From Microbacterium esteraromaticum (GTDB lineage Bacteria; Actinomycetota; Actinomycetes; Actinomycetales; Microbacteriaceae): a stretch of 62,325 bases of DNA. Made by a program: the position numbers and the translations under genes. The DNA lies in NCBI RefSeq assembly GCF_017303215.1, contig NZ_JAEMWU010000004.1, forward strand, positions 1-62,325, written 5' to 3'. Shown here piece by piece: positions 29,321 through 39,205 of this stretch (the stretch's first letter is position 1; every line of letters begins with the position of its first letter). The notes under the pieces are model-generated. The model saw only the letters and a list, made by a program, of their open reading frames with translations, did no database searches and was not told the origin of the DNA.

Positions 29321-29946
29321 CACACGAGCCCTTCCGTGTCGCGCTGCAGGCGGTGGCCCACCTCGAAGGCGGTCGCAACTAGGGCGAGAGCGAAGGCCCA
29401 CCCGAGCGGGGCGAGGTTCAGGTCGATCGCGAACGCAGGGAAGACCTCGTAGACGTCGGGGTCTGTGCTGGCCAGGTGGTCGACGATCATCCCGCGACCG
29501 ATCCCACCACACAACTGCCCGAACATGCCTCCGGCGGCAACCAGGCACGCGGCGAGTCCGATCGTGGTCGACATCGTCCGGCGGAACGGGCGTGCGCGAA
29601 CCAGCGAGACGCCGAGCCACCAGGCCACGGCGCACACCCCGATGATCGCCAGCGCGGGAAGAGCCCCCTCGAGCAGTAGCATCCACCGCGCCGCCGCAGG
29701 CAACGTCGCGAAGGCGACATCCGCCTGAATGTACTCCGCCGAGCGGATGCCGTCGATGCCCGACAGTGTCGGCGCGGCAGCGGCGTGCACGGGCATCCGC
29801 ACCGTGACCACGGCGCCGAACACGTCGAGCGCGCCGCGGATCACCGCGAAGACCGACACCGCGGCGATGAGCGCGGCGCCCGTGGCGACCACGCGCGCGC
29901 CGATTCTGTCAGCCGGTGACACCGGTGAATCCACTGTTCGAGTCAT
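29320..29946 (-). CDS. Membrane protein of the DUF2975/HTH operon
   Basis: The 208-residue protein has about four transmembrane segments, for example VVATGAALIAAVSVFAVI near the start and LAPLGWAFALALVATAFEVG at the end. Its terminal GHRLQRDTEGLV mirrors the end of the downstream membrane protein (LRHETDGLI), so the two may be diverged duplicates. ATG 29946 has GGAGGG 5 nt upstream; a GTG at 29952 is in frame but less well placed. Function is unknown. It is first in a three-gene operon directly behind the palindrome at 29977-30013. Confidence 0.8.
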   Translation of the reverse strand: MTRTVDSPVSPADRIGARVVATGAALIAAVSVFAVIRGALDVFGAVVTVRMPVHAAAAPTLSGIDGIRSAEYIQADVAFATLPAAARWMLLLEGALPALAIIGVCAVAWWLGVSLVRARPFRRTMSTTIGLAACLVAAGGMFGQLCGGIGRGMIVDHLASTDPDVYEVFPAFAIDLNLAPLGWAFALALVATAFEVGHRLQRDTEGLV

Positions 29947-29976
29947 GCGCACCCTCCGTGCATAACGTTATTCGTT

Positions 29977-30013
29977 CATATCGACTGTCGTTAACATAAC
30001 GACAGTCGATATG
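29977..30013. promoter_or_regulatory. Perfect 17-bp palindrome, candidate HTH operator
   Basis: CATATCGACTGTCGTTA (29977-29993) and its exact complement (29997-30013) are separated by 3 nt. The element begins 31 nt upstream of the membrane-protein ATG. There is no T run, so an operator is more likely than a terminator. Autoregulation by the operon's own XRE protein is inferred. Confidence 0.65.
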
Positions 30014-30041
30014 TGCGTCAAGCGCGTGTCCCGCGAATCTT

Positions 30042-30125
30042 CGCCGAGACCCCCTGTTGTTGACCACACCCCCACCTGGCGGCGTTGATAGGGCGGGGTG
30101 TCGCCGGCAACTGGGGGTCTCGGCG
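30042..30125. repeat. Long imperfect palindrome, GAGACCCC-type repeat, copy A
   Basis: CGCCGAGACCCCC (30042-30054) pairs perfectly with 30113-30125, with smaller inner complementarity (CACCCC against GGGGTG). The motifs CGCCGAGACCCCC and CGGGGTGTCG reappear at 51630-51732, so this is a dispersed element. It lies upstream of clpC. Confidence 0.65.
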
Positions 30126-30257
30126 GTGGGGGCGGGGTGGGAAGCGCGCGGGGTGATATGCCGACGGCGAACACGGGCATACAGCACGCGCGCGCTCGTT
30201 ACTCTCGATATACAAGGCCTTAAGCCGCTTCGCCGACGCGCGAAAAGGAGTCACAGC

Positions 30258-32789
<2,532 letters not shown>

Positions 32790-32799
32790 CACGCGTTCC

Positions 32800-32839
32800 C
32801 AGAAAGGGGGCGGATGCTACGGCATCCGCCCCCTTTCTG
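32800..32839 (+). terminator. clpC terminator
   Basis: A perfect 18-bp stem (32800-32817 CAGAAAGGGGGCGGATGC with 32822-32839) has a 4-nt loop and a CCCTTTCTG descending arm, 10 nt after the clpC stop. It may also serve the convergent TetR gene. Confidence 0.92.
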
Positions 32840-32874
32840 CGTTGCCGCCCAGGAACCGGCGTCGGCGCCCCGGC

Positions 32875-33414
32875 TCAGGTTTCGAGGGCGCGGAGCATCG
32901 TCTCGCGCAGAGCATCAGGGTCGTCGTTCAGCAGCAGCCCGCCCAGGTATGCCGCGTAGACGAGGCGCGCGCGAGAGGACGCATCAGTGGGCGGCATCCC
33001 GCGCCCGGTCAGGATTCGCTCCAGGAAGGCCAACCTGGTGGCGTGCACGCGCGCGACCACCGGACCGACACGAGCATCGGCGCTGGCCAGCAGCATCCGC
33101 AGTTCGGTGGCATCGTGTGCATGGCCCACGGTGCGCGCGAGGAGTGCTGCCGCGGCATCGGGCGCGGTGGGATCGAGCGCGTCGATCACCTCGCGGGTCG
33201 CCCGCTGCTCCCAGCGATCGAGCACGGCGTCGATGAGGGCCGCGCGATCCGCGAAATGCCAGTAGAGGCTGCCCTTGGTGGCTCCGGCGAAAGCGGCGAG
33301 GGGTTCGATGGCGAGCTGATCGAACCCCACCCGGCTGCCGAAGTCGATCGCGATGTCGATCCAGTCGTCGCGGCTGCGGCGTGGCCGAGGTGTCGAAGAA
33401 GTGGGACGAGCCAT
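32875..33414 (-). CDS. TetR/AcrR family transcriptional regulator
   Basis: The 179-residue protein has an N-terminal TetR HTH (about residues 15-62: IAIDFGSRVGFDQLAIEPLA then AGATKGSLYWHFADRAALID). A variable C-terminal ligand domain follows. It is divergent from the DUF3995-like membrane gene, and two palindromes lie between them. Repression of both genes, relieved by an unknown ligand, is inferred. The ATG at 33414 has a TACGAT -10 element exactly 6 nt upstream, indicating leaderless translation. Confidence 0.92.
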   Translation of the reverse strand: MARPTSSTPRPRRSRDDWIDIAIDFGSRVGFDQLAIEPLAAFAGATKGSLYWHFADRAALIDAVLDRWEQRATREVIDALDPTAPDAAAALLARTVGHAHDATELRMLLASADARVGPVVARVHATRLAFLERILTGRGMPPTDASSRARLVYAAYLGGLLLNDDPDALRETMLRALET

Positions 33415-33420
33415 GGCGGC

Positions 33421-33426
33421 ATCGTA
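33421..33426 (-). promoter_or_regulatory. -10 element of the leaderless TetR gene
   Basis: TACGAT on the minus strand lies 6 nt before the ATG at 33414, fitting TANNNT-N6-start. Confidence 0.6.
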
Positions 33427-33468
33427 CTGTACGGTGCCGTATAGTCATTTCCATACGGAAGCGTATGG
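33426..33468. promoter_or_regulatory. Two palindromic TetR operator candidates
   Basis: Site 1, 33426-33445, is the imperfect 20-bp palindrome ACTGTACGGTGCCGTATAGT and covers the TetR gene's own promoter. Site 2, 33451-33468, is CCATACG-GAAG-CGTATGG and covers the start region of the membrane gene. Both share a TACGG/CCGTA-like core. Confidence 0.6.
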
Positions 33469-33478
33469 AAGGAAGCGC

Positions 33479-33988
33479 ATGAAGAAGTCCCTTCGCGATC
33501 TGATCCGCCCGCCGCACGACCCCCGCCCCCGGCGCCCTCTCGCGGCGCTCGCAGCGACCGTGCTGGCATCCCTGGGCCTGTTGCACGTGCTCTGGGCGCT
33601 CGGCAACCCCTGGCCCGCGTCCGATGCCGAGGCATTCGTGGCGACCTTCCTCGGATCGCCGGGTGGGGTGCCGATGCCGGGTCCGCTGATCACCATGCTC
33701 GTCGCGTTCGCCCTCCTGGCCGCAGCAGCGCTGGTGCTGATGCGCGTCTCGCGTGTTGACGCCGTGCGGGGGATAGGCCACCTCGGCACGCTCGGCGTGG
33801 GTATCGCCCTCGCGCTGCGCGCCGCCGTCGGGTTCATCGTGTCGGGGTTGCTACCGCACCTGGTGGTTGAGCCGTACCGGACGCTGGACCTGTGGGTCTA
33901 CTCGCCGCTGTGCCTCGCTCTCGCGGTCGCCGTCTTCGTCGTGCGTCGGAAATCCCAGACCGAACAGGTGCAGGTCGGCGTGTCATAG
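33479..33988 (+). CDS. DUF3995-like small membrane protein
   Basis: The 169-residue protein has about four hydrophobic segments: LAALAATVLASLGLLHVLWA, MLVAFALLAAAALVLM, a third around GVGIALALRAAVGFIVSGLL and a C-terminal SPLCLALAVAVFVV. The LHVLWALGNPWP segment fits DUF3995 membrane proteins; no function is known. ATG 33479 has a GGAAGGAAG sequence just upstream. The frame is open to 33353, across the palindromes, but that part is not protein-like. It is probably controlled by the divergent TetR protein. Confidence 0.82.
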   Translation: MKKSLRDLIRPPHDPRPRRPLAALAATVLASLGLLHVLWALGNPWPASDAEAFVATFLGSPGGVPMPGPLITMLVAFALLAAAALVLMRVSRVDAVRGIGHLGTLGVGIALALRAAVGFIVSGLLPHLVVEPYRTLDLWVYSPLCLALAVAVFVVRRKSQTEQVQVGVS

Positions 33989-34044
33989 CCCGACACGCCG
34001 ACGGCGGCCCGTTTCGTCTGTGAGTTCCACACGGCGGGCCGCTC

Positions 34045-34050
34045 TAGGCT
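34045..34050 (+). promoter_or_regulatory. -10 element of the leaderless GNAT gene
   Basis: TAGGCT lies 6 nt before GTG 34057, and no Shine-Dalgarno sequence is present. Confidence 0.6.
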
Positions 34051-34056
34051 GGAACC

Positions 34057-34560
34057 GTGAGCGACTACACCGTCCGCGCAGCGCGCAGCACCGACATCGT
34101 CGGCATCCACTCGCTGTTGGAGCCGATGGTCGAGAAGCGAATCCTGCTCGGCAAGGACCTCGCGGTGCTCTACGGGGCGGTGCAGGAGTTCGTCGTCGCC
34201 GAACACGACGGCCGACTGATCGGCTGCGGAGCCCTACACGTCATGTGGGAGGACATCGGCGAGGTGCGCACCCTGCTTGTGCACGACGACTACCTGCGCC
34301 ACGGCGTCGGCCGCACCATCGTCGAGGACCTGGAGCGACGTGCTCGTGACCTGGGCCTGCAGCGTCTGTTCTGTCTCACGTTCGAGACCGCGTTCTTCAC
34401 CCGCCGCGGCTTCGCCCCGATCGGTGAGCAGGTCGTGGACGCCGACGTGTACTCGCAACTGCTGCGCAGTGGCGACGCGGGCGTCGAGGAATTCCTCGAC
34501 CTGGCGCACGTCAAGCCGAACACGCTCGGCAACACCAGGATGATCAAGCACCTCAACTAG
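34057..34560 (+). CDS. Amino-acid N-acetyltransferase (GNAT, ArgA-like)
   Basis: The 167-residue GNAT protein begins YTVRAARSTDIVGIHSLLEP, with a central strand GEVRTLLVHDDYLRHGVGRT that forms the acetyl-CoA-binding V/H-x-x-x-x-R-x-G-x-G site. The family of short actinobacterial N-acetylglutamate synthases (Rv2747 type) has the same size and a similar N-terminus and C-terminus (FLDLAHVKPNTLGNTRMIKH). It would acetylate glutamate in arginine synthesis; no arginine genes are nearby, so function rests on similarity. The GTG start at 34057 with TAGGCT 6 nt upstream indicates leaderless translation. Confidence 0.85.
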   Translation: MSDYTVRAARSTDIVGIHSLLEPMVEKRILLGKDLAVLYGAVQEFVVAEHDGRLIGCGALHVMWEDIGEVRTLLVHDDYLRHGVGRTIVEDLERRARDLGLQRLFCLTFETAFFTRRGFAPIGEQVVDADVYSQLLRSGDAGVEEFLDLAHVKPNTLGNTRMIKHLN

Positions 34561-34563
34561 CCT
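34558..34563 (+). promoter_or_regulatory. -10 element overlapping the GNAT stop codon
   Basis: TAGCCT contains the TAG stop of the acetyltransferase gene and lies 6 nt before ATG 34570. Confidence 0.6.
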
Positions 34564-34569
34564 GGGAAC

Positions 34570-35214
34570 ATGTCCCGTCCGTCTGCCGCCGTCTATCGTC
34601 GCCGGCGACTCCTGGTGATCGTCGTGGCGTTCGTGGCGGTCGCGGCCATCTCCGGAGGAGTCTGGCTGGCGCTCGCACAGCCCTGGTCTTCGGCATCCGA
34701 CGCTCCGGCCGCCTCTGCGACGCCTGAGGCGACCGCCTCGGCGCCGACCGATACGGCGTCCGCGAGTCCGTCGCCGAGCCCGGACGACACCGAGCCCCCC
34801 GGGGTCGTCGCCTGCGAAGCCGGCGACATCGTGGTCGTCGCCCAGACGGATGCTGACACCTATGGCGCCGGTGAGTTGCCCCAACTGTCGATCAGCCTGA
34901 CCAACAACGGTGCACGGGACTGCACGATGAACGTCGGGTCGAGTACGCAGAAGTTCGTCGTCACGAGCGGTTCGGACACGTGGTGGCGCTCGACAGACTG
35001 CCAGACCGAACCCAGTGACATGATCGTCACGCTCGAAGCGGGGACGACCGTCACGAGTGCGACCCCGGTGGTGTGGGACCGCACCCGTTCATCGGTCGAC
35101 ACCTGCGATGCAGAGCACCGACCGCAGGCGCCCGGAGGCGGTTCGTCGTACCACGTGAGCGTGGAGATCGGCGGATTCGAGGGCGCGAGCACCAAGCAGA
35201 TCATCCTGCGCTGA
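34570..35214 (+). CDS. Exported hypothetical protein, membrane-anchored
   Basis: The 214-residue protein has a basic N-terminus (YRRRR), a single hydrophobic segment (LLVIVVAFVAVAAISGGVWLALA, about 14-36) and no lipobox. An Ala/Thr/Ser/Pro-rich linker spans about 40-75 (SPSPSPDDTEPP), and a globular extracellular domain of about 140 residues has paired cysteines. The domain looks like an immunoglobulin-type beta fold (ELPQLSISLTNNGARDC). Function is unknown. The ATG at 34570 lies 6 nt after a TAGCCT -10 element. Confidence 0.78.
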   Translation: MSRPSAAVYRRRRLLVIVVAFVAVAAISGGVWLALAQPWSSASDAPAASATPEATASAPTDTASASPSPSPDDTEPPGVVACEAGDIVVVAQTDADTYGAGELPQLSISLTNNGARDCTMNVGSSTQKFVVTSGSDTWWRSTDCQTEPSDMIVTLEAGTTVTSATPVVWDRTRSSVDTCDAEHRPQAPGGGSSYHVSVEIGGFEGASTKQIILR

Positions 35215-35403
35215 TCCCCGCGGCGTCGTTGTACGAAACGCACAGGGAAAGACGCGAAAGCGCTCCGATGTTCGGCTGACATCACCGATATTTTGGGATA
35301 CCATGGGAACTGGTTCTTCGAACTAGTGCGGTGAAAACCATCCCCAGTGGTTGTCGACTTCAGCGTCCCCAGCGCTTCGACATCACCGCCGCAAGAACCT
35401 GGA

Positions 35404-35451
35404 GGGCCCTCTCGAGTACCCCAGTCCCCAATGGAGGATTCGAGAGGGCCC
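35404..35451. terminator. Inverted repeat in the 35215-35506 intergenic region
   Basis: GGGCCCTCTCGA (35404-35415) pairs perfectly with 35440-35451 across a 24-nt loop, followed by CCGCTTCTTCCCTC. It may be a weak terminator or a repeat. Upstream at 35311-35327 there is a smaller hairpin (ACTGGTTC/GAACTAGT, one mismatch). I see no gene in 35215-35506. Confidence 0.5.
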
Positions 35452-35494
35452 CGCTTCTTCCCTCTGTGGTTCGGTGCGATCCTTCGTGCTCTCA

Positions 35495-35500
35495 TAGGCT
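35495..35500 (+). promoter_or_regulatory. -10 element of the leaderless gene at 35507
   Basis: TAGGCT lies 6 nt before ATG 35507. Confidence 0.55.
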
Positions 35501-35506
35501 GGATGC

Positions 35507-35920
35507 ATGGCGAAGAAGAGGGCACGGGCCAAGAAGCGTCCCGCACCGGAGGAGTTCCGTTCCGAGGCACTGGCGCAGGCGCTCGAGAAGCAGGACATGG
35601 CGGCCGTCGCCCTCGCACTGCGCAACGGCAACACGGTCGTACCCCTGATCAAGCCCGGTGCTCGCGACAACCCGCTCGACGGTGGCGAGGTGTGGACCTA
35701 CCGCGACCCGAAGTCCGGTGACGTGGCGCTGCTGCTGTTCAGCGATGCCACGCACAAGCCCGCCAACCTGCCCCCGGGCGTCGGCATCTACTCGCCCGCA
35801 TGGCTGAAGTCGTTCCTGACCACGCACAGCGACACCATTACGACCGTGTTCCTCGACATCGCGGGCCCTCACCCGATGCAGGCGCCGCCCGCCGAACTGC
35901 TCAAGGCGCTCGACGTCTGA
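35507..35920 (+). CDS. SseB-like hypothetical protein
   Basis: The 137-residue protein has a lysine/arginine-rich N-terminus (MAKKRARAKKRP), then a compact domain with the pattern of SseB-family N-terminal domains: a helix EALAQALEKQDMAAVALAL, strands with VWTYRDPKSGDVALLLFSD, and a YSPAWLKSFL helix. The C-terminus has PHPMQAPPAELLKALDV. There are no catalytic residues or membrane segments. The function of such proteins in actinobacteria is unknown. It is convergent with radA. Confidence 0.72.
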   Translation: MAKKRARAKKRPAPEEFRSEALAQALEKQDMAAVALALRNGNTVVPLIKPGARDNPLDGGEVWTYRDPKSGDVALLLFSDATHKPANLPPGVGIYSPAWLKSFLTTHSDTITTVFLDIAGPHPMQAPPAELLKALDV

Positions 35921-35942
35921 ACCGCCGCACGGCGCGGCGCGA

Positions 35943-37331
35943 TCAGAACGGCGGCACGCCGGCGTCGTGGGTCCGCCGATTGGCGCTCGGCGCGCTGCTC
36001 TTCGCCCGTGACCGGATATCGCCCAGCGCCGTGCGCAGACTCGACGATCGGTCATCGATCACCTGCTGATACCCCAATCGTGCCGCTTCGCTGCGCCGCT
36101 GCGCGGCCTGCGTCACCGGACGGATCTCACCGGCCAGCGACAGCTCGCCCACCACGGCCAGCGTGCGGGGCACCGAGAGATGCCGGATCGACCCCGCCAC
36201 GGCGACGGCGATCGCAAGGTCTGCTGCCGGTTCGGTGAATCGCACGCCGCCGACGGTCGAGACGTACACGTCGAGCTTCGAGGTCTCGATGCCGGCGCGG
36301 CGTTCGAGGATCGCCAGCACCATCGCCACGCGCGACGAGTCGAGACCGTGCACCACTCGGCGCGGGTTCGGCGCGTTCGAGGTGATCGTCAGCGCCTGCA
36401 CCTCGACGGGCAGTGCACGCCGACCCTCCATGGCGATCGCGACGCAGGTGCCCGGCTCGGCGTCGCCCTGCGAGAGGAACAGGCCACTCGGGTCGGGCAC
36501 CTCGGCGATGCCGACACCGGTCATCTCAAAACATCCGACCTCATCGGTCGGCCCGAACCGGTTCTTCAGCGCGCGCACGAACCGCAGCGCCGTCTGCCGA
36601 TCACCCTCGAAATGGCACACGACGTCGACAAGATGCTCCAGCACGCGCGGCCCGGCGACCTGGCCGTCTTTCGTCACGTGCCCGACGAGGATCACCGGCA
36701 GCCCGCGGTCTTTCGCGACGCGGATCAGCGTCGCGGCGACCTCGCGCACCTGGCTCGGCTGCCCGGCCGCGCCGTCGATCAGCCCGGATGCCACGGTCTG
36801 CACCGAGTCGACGATCACGAGCTCGGGCTGCACCTCGTCGATGTGGCCGAGGATCGTTGCCAGGTCGGTTTCGCTGGCCAGATAGAGGTCGTCGTGCAGG
36901 GCTCCGGTGCGCTCGGCGCGCAGTCGCACCTGCGCGGGGGACTCCTCGGCGCTGGCGTACAGCACCCGCCGGCCCGCCTTCGCCGTCGAGGCCGCGACCT
37001 CGAGCAGCAGAGTGGACTTGCCGACACCGGGTTCGCCGCTGAGCAGGATCGCTGCACCCGGCACGATGCCACCGCCCAGCACCCGGTCGAACTCGCCGAC
37101 TCCGCTGGTGCGCCGTGGAGCATCGGTCGTGGTGATCTGGGTGATCGGTCGCGCTGCCCGGTGCGCGGCCGGGGCGACGGCATCCGTCTGACGCACGAAT
37201 CCGACCTTGGTGCCCTGCTCTTGCACCGTGCCCCATTGCTGGCACTCGCCGCACCGGCCGACCCATTTCGCGGTCGTCCACCCGCATTCGGTGCAGACGA
37301 AGGCGGGCGGAGCGGGTCGACGGGTGGCCAT
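35943..37331 (-). CDS. radA: DNA repair protein RadA
   Basis: The 462-residue protein has the N-terminal zinc finger (C13, C16, C27, C30), the RecA-like ATPase with Walker A GEPGVGKSTLL, the RadA-specific KNRFG motif (FVRALKNRFGPTDEVG) and the C-terminal Lon-like domain. It acts in branch migration during recombinational repair. The frame also allows GTG 37334, but TAGCCT at 37343-37338 lies exactly 6 nt from ATG 37331, which fits a leaderless start. It stands just ahead of the molybdenum cluster on the same strand but probably is transcribed separately. Confidence 0.97.
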   Translation of the reverse strand: MATRRPAPPAFVCTECGWTTAKWVGRCGECQQWGTVQEQGTKVGFVRQTDAVAPAAHRAARPITQITTTDAPRRTSGVGEFDRVLGGGIVPGAAILLSGEPGVGKSTLLLEVAASTAKAGRRVLYASAEESPAQVRLRAERTGALHDDLYLASETDLATILGHIDEVQPELVIVDSVQTVASGLIDGAAGQPSQVREVAATLIRVAKDRGLPVILVGHVTKDGQVAGPRVLEHLVDVVCHFEGDRQTALRFVRALKNRFGPTDEVGCFEMTGVGIAEVPDPSGLFLSQGDAEPGTCVAIAMEGRRALPVEVQALTITSNAPNPRRVVHGLDSSRVAMVLAILERRAGIETSKLDVYVSTVGGVRFTEPAADLAIAVAVAGSIRHLSVPRTLAVVGELSLAGEIRPVTQAAQRRSEAARLGYQQVIDDRSSSLRTALGDIRSRAKSSAPSANRRTHDAGVPPF

Positions 37332-37337
37332 CACGCC

Positions 37338-37343
37338 AGGCTA
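37338..37343 (-). promoter_or_regulatory. -10 element of leaderless radA
   Basis: TAGCCT on the minus strand lies 6 nt before the ATG at 37331 and decides that start over the GTG at 37334. Confidence 0.65.
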
Positions 37344-37373
37344 CCGGCGCCCACCGACGTCGAGCGGCCCTGC

Positions 37374-38387
37374 TCAGCCGCCGATCGCGTTCATCCCGCG
37401 GACGGGCTGCAGGAACGACGGGTCGTTGATCGCGTGCCCGGGCAGTTTCGCCCAGATGCAGCGGCGCAGCACGTCGTCGATGACGTCGTCCGGTGCGTCG
37501 CCCCGCAGGGACGGAAGCAGATCGAACTCGTGCATCGAGAACAGACAGTTGCGCAATTGGCCATCGGCGGTAAGCCGCAGCCGGTCGCAGGCACCGCAGA
37601 ACGGTGCGGTCACCGAGGCGATCACGCCGACCGTCGCGCCATCGGCGGTGCCCGGCCCGTGCAGGCGCCAGCGCTCGGCCGGTGCACCGCCGCGACCCGG
37701 CACGGCTTCGAGACGCCACTGCGCGCCGAGCGCGGCCAGGATCTCATCGCGCGTGACCATCGCTTCACGGCTCCACGTATGACCGACATCGAGCGGCATC
37801 TGCTCGATGAAGCGCAGCTCGGCCCCGTGATCAAGCGCGAAGCGCACCAGGTCAACCATCTCGTCATCGTTGACGCCGCGCATCGCGACGGTGTTCAGCT
37901 TGAGCGGGCGCAGCCCGGATCCCGCCGCCGCCGTGATCCCGGTCAGGACATCATCGAGGCGGTCGCGACGGGTCAACGCCGTGAACCGGTCTCGCCGCAG
38001 TGTGTCGAGCGAGATGTTCAGTCGCGACAGGCCCGCGCCGATCAGGTCGTCGAGCATCGGCGCCAGTGCGATGCCGTTCGTCGTCATCGCCACCTGCACC
38101 GGGCCATACGGCGACTCCAGTCCTGCCAGCCGACGCACCACATCGACCACGTCCCGGCGCAGCAGCGGCTCACCCCCGGTCAACCGGAATGTCGTGATGC
38201 CGGCATCCGCCGCCACGCGCGCGACGCGCACGATCTCGTCGGCAGAGAGGATCGAGGCCTTGGCCAGCCACTCCATGCCCTGCTCGGGCATGCAGTACGT
38301 GCAGCGCAGCGAACAGCGGTCGGTCAGTGAGATGCGCAGATCTCGGTGCACGCGACCGTGCGTGTCGAGCAGGGGTAGCGCCGCCAT
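37374..38387 (-). CDS. moaA: GTP 3',8-cyclase MoaA
   Basis: The 337-residue radical SAM enzyme carries the N-terminal cluster motif CSLRCTYC (C25, C29, C32), the C-terminal cluster segment CGACDRLRLTADGQLRNC and the terminal Gly-Gly (NAIGG) needed for activity. It converts GTP to 3',8-cyclo-dihydro-GTP in the first step of molybdopterin synthesis; MoaC does the next step. The frame opens at 38432, but ATG 38387 has GAGAGGA a few bases upstream and begins the conserved region. It is downstream of modCBA on the same strand. Confidence 0.97.
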   Translation of the reverse strand: MAALPLLDTHGRVHRDLRISLTDRCSLRCTYCMPEQGMEWLAKASILSADEIVRVARVAADAGITTFRLTGGEPLLRRDVVDVVRRLAGLESPYGPVQVAMTTNGIALAPMLDDLIGAGLSRLNISLDTLRRDRFTALTRRDRLDDVLTGITAAAGSGLRPLKLNTVAMRGVNDDEMVDLVRFALDHGAELRFIEQMPLDVGHTWSREAMVTRDEILAALGAQWRLEAVPGRGGAPAERWRLHGPGTADGATVGVIASVTAPFCGACDRLRLTADGQLRNCLFSMHEFDLLPSLRGDAPDDVIDDVLRRCIWAKLPGHAINDPSFLQPVRGMNAIGG

Positions 38388-38464
38388 CGGTCCTCTCTTC
38401 GATATGGCGACAGTAGCCCGTGCGCCGCGCAAGGGCCAGAGCAGGTGCCGCGCGGCTCAGAGCG

Positions 38465-39205
38465 TCAGTGCGCCGCCGTCTCTGCGACGGCCTCGGCGAA
38501 GGCGGATGCCGGTGACCCGAGCACCTCGTCGAGCGGGCCCCGTTGGGTGATGCGGCCGTTCTCGAGGATCAGCAGTTCATCGGCGAGAGCCTGGGCGTCA
38601 GCCAGCGTATGAGAGACGACGATCGTCGTCGTACCGCGCAACTGGTCGCGCACGACACCGCGCAGCTCGGCGGCGGCCTGCACATCGAGCGAGGAGAACG
38701 GTTCGTCGAGCAGCAGCAGGCGGGGGCGCGCCGCCAGCGCTCTGGCCAGTGCGACGCGTTGCCGCTGACCTCCCGACAGGTGCTCCGGGCGGTGCCCTCC
38801 GTGCTCGGGCAGGCCGATCCGCGGCATCCACTCCTCGGCGACGGTGACCGAACCGGCGCGCGACGCCCCCGTCGACCGGGCCGCGAACGCGATGTTCTCG
38901 ACGGCGGTCATGTGCGGGAAGAGCAGGGCGTCCTGCCCGAGCAGGCCGATGGCCCGCCGAGACGGCGCCGTGTGCCGGCGACGGTCGGCCAGGCGCACCC
39001 CGTCGATCGACACCTGACCGGCATCGAGGCGCGTGAGGCCGGCGATGGCTTCGAGCAGGGTCGTCTTGCCCGCGCCGCTCGGCCCCATCACCGCCAGCAC
39101 GCCGCCGGGGGCGACCGTCAGTCTCGCGTCGACGTCGGCGTGCGCCACGACGATATGCGCGTCGAGAGCCCCGCGCGACCCGGTCACCGCAGCGTCCCCG
39201 GTCAC
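38465..39205 (-). CDS. modC: Molybdate ABC transporter ATP-binding protein
   Basis: The 246-residue ABC ATPase has Walker A GPSGAGKTTLL, signature LSGGQRQRVALARAL and Walker B LLLLDEPFSSLD. It energises molybdate import with ModB and ModA. It ends soon after the nucleotide-binding domain, whereas many ModC proteins of about 350 residues carry a C-terminal molybdate-binding (TOBE) domain. The start overlaps the modB stop by 4 nt. The assignment to molybdate rests on its position with modA and Moco genes. Confidence 0.9.
   Translation of the reverse strand: MTGDAAVTGSRGALDAHIVVAHADVDARLTVAPGGVLAVMGPSGAGKTTLLEAIAGLTRLDAGQVSIDGVRLADRRRHTAPSRRAIGLLGQDALLFPHMTAVENIAFAARSTGASRAGSVTVAEEWMPRIGLPEHGGHRPEHLSGGQRQRVALARALAARPRLLLLDEPFSSLDVQAAAELRGVVRDQLRGTTTIVVSHTLADAQALADELLILENGRITQRGPLDEVLGSPASAFAEAVAETAAH

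Noticed and set aside
35331..35451. CRISPR-like repeat between the exported protein and SseB-like gene
   Set aside because: Only one inverted repeat and short similar words are present, with no regular spacing of repeats.
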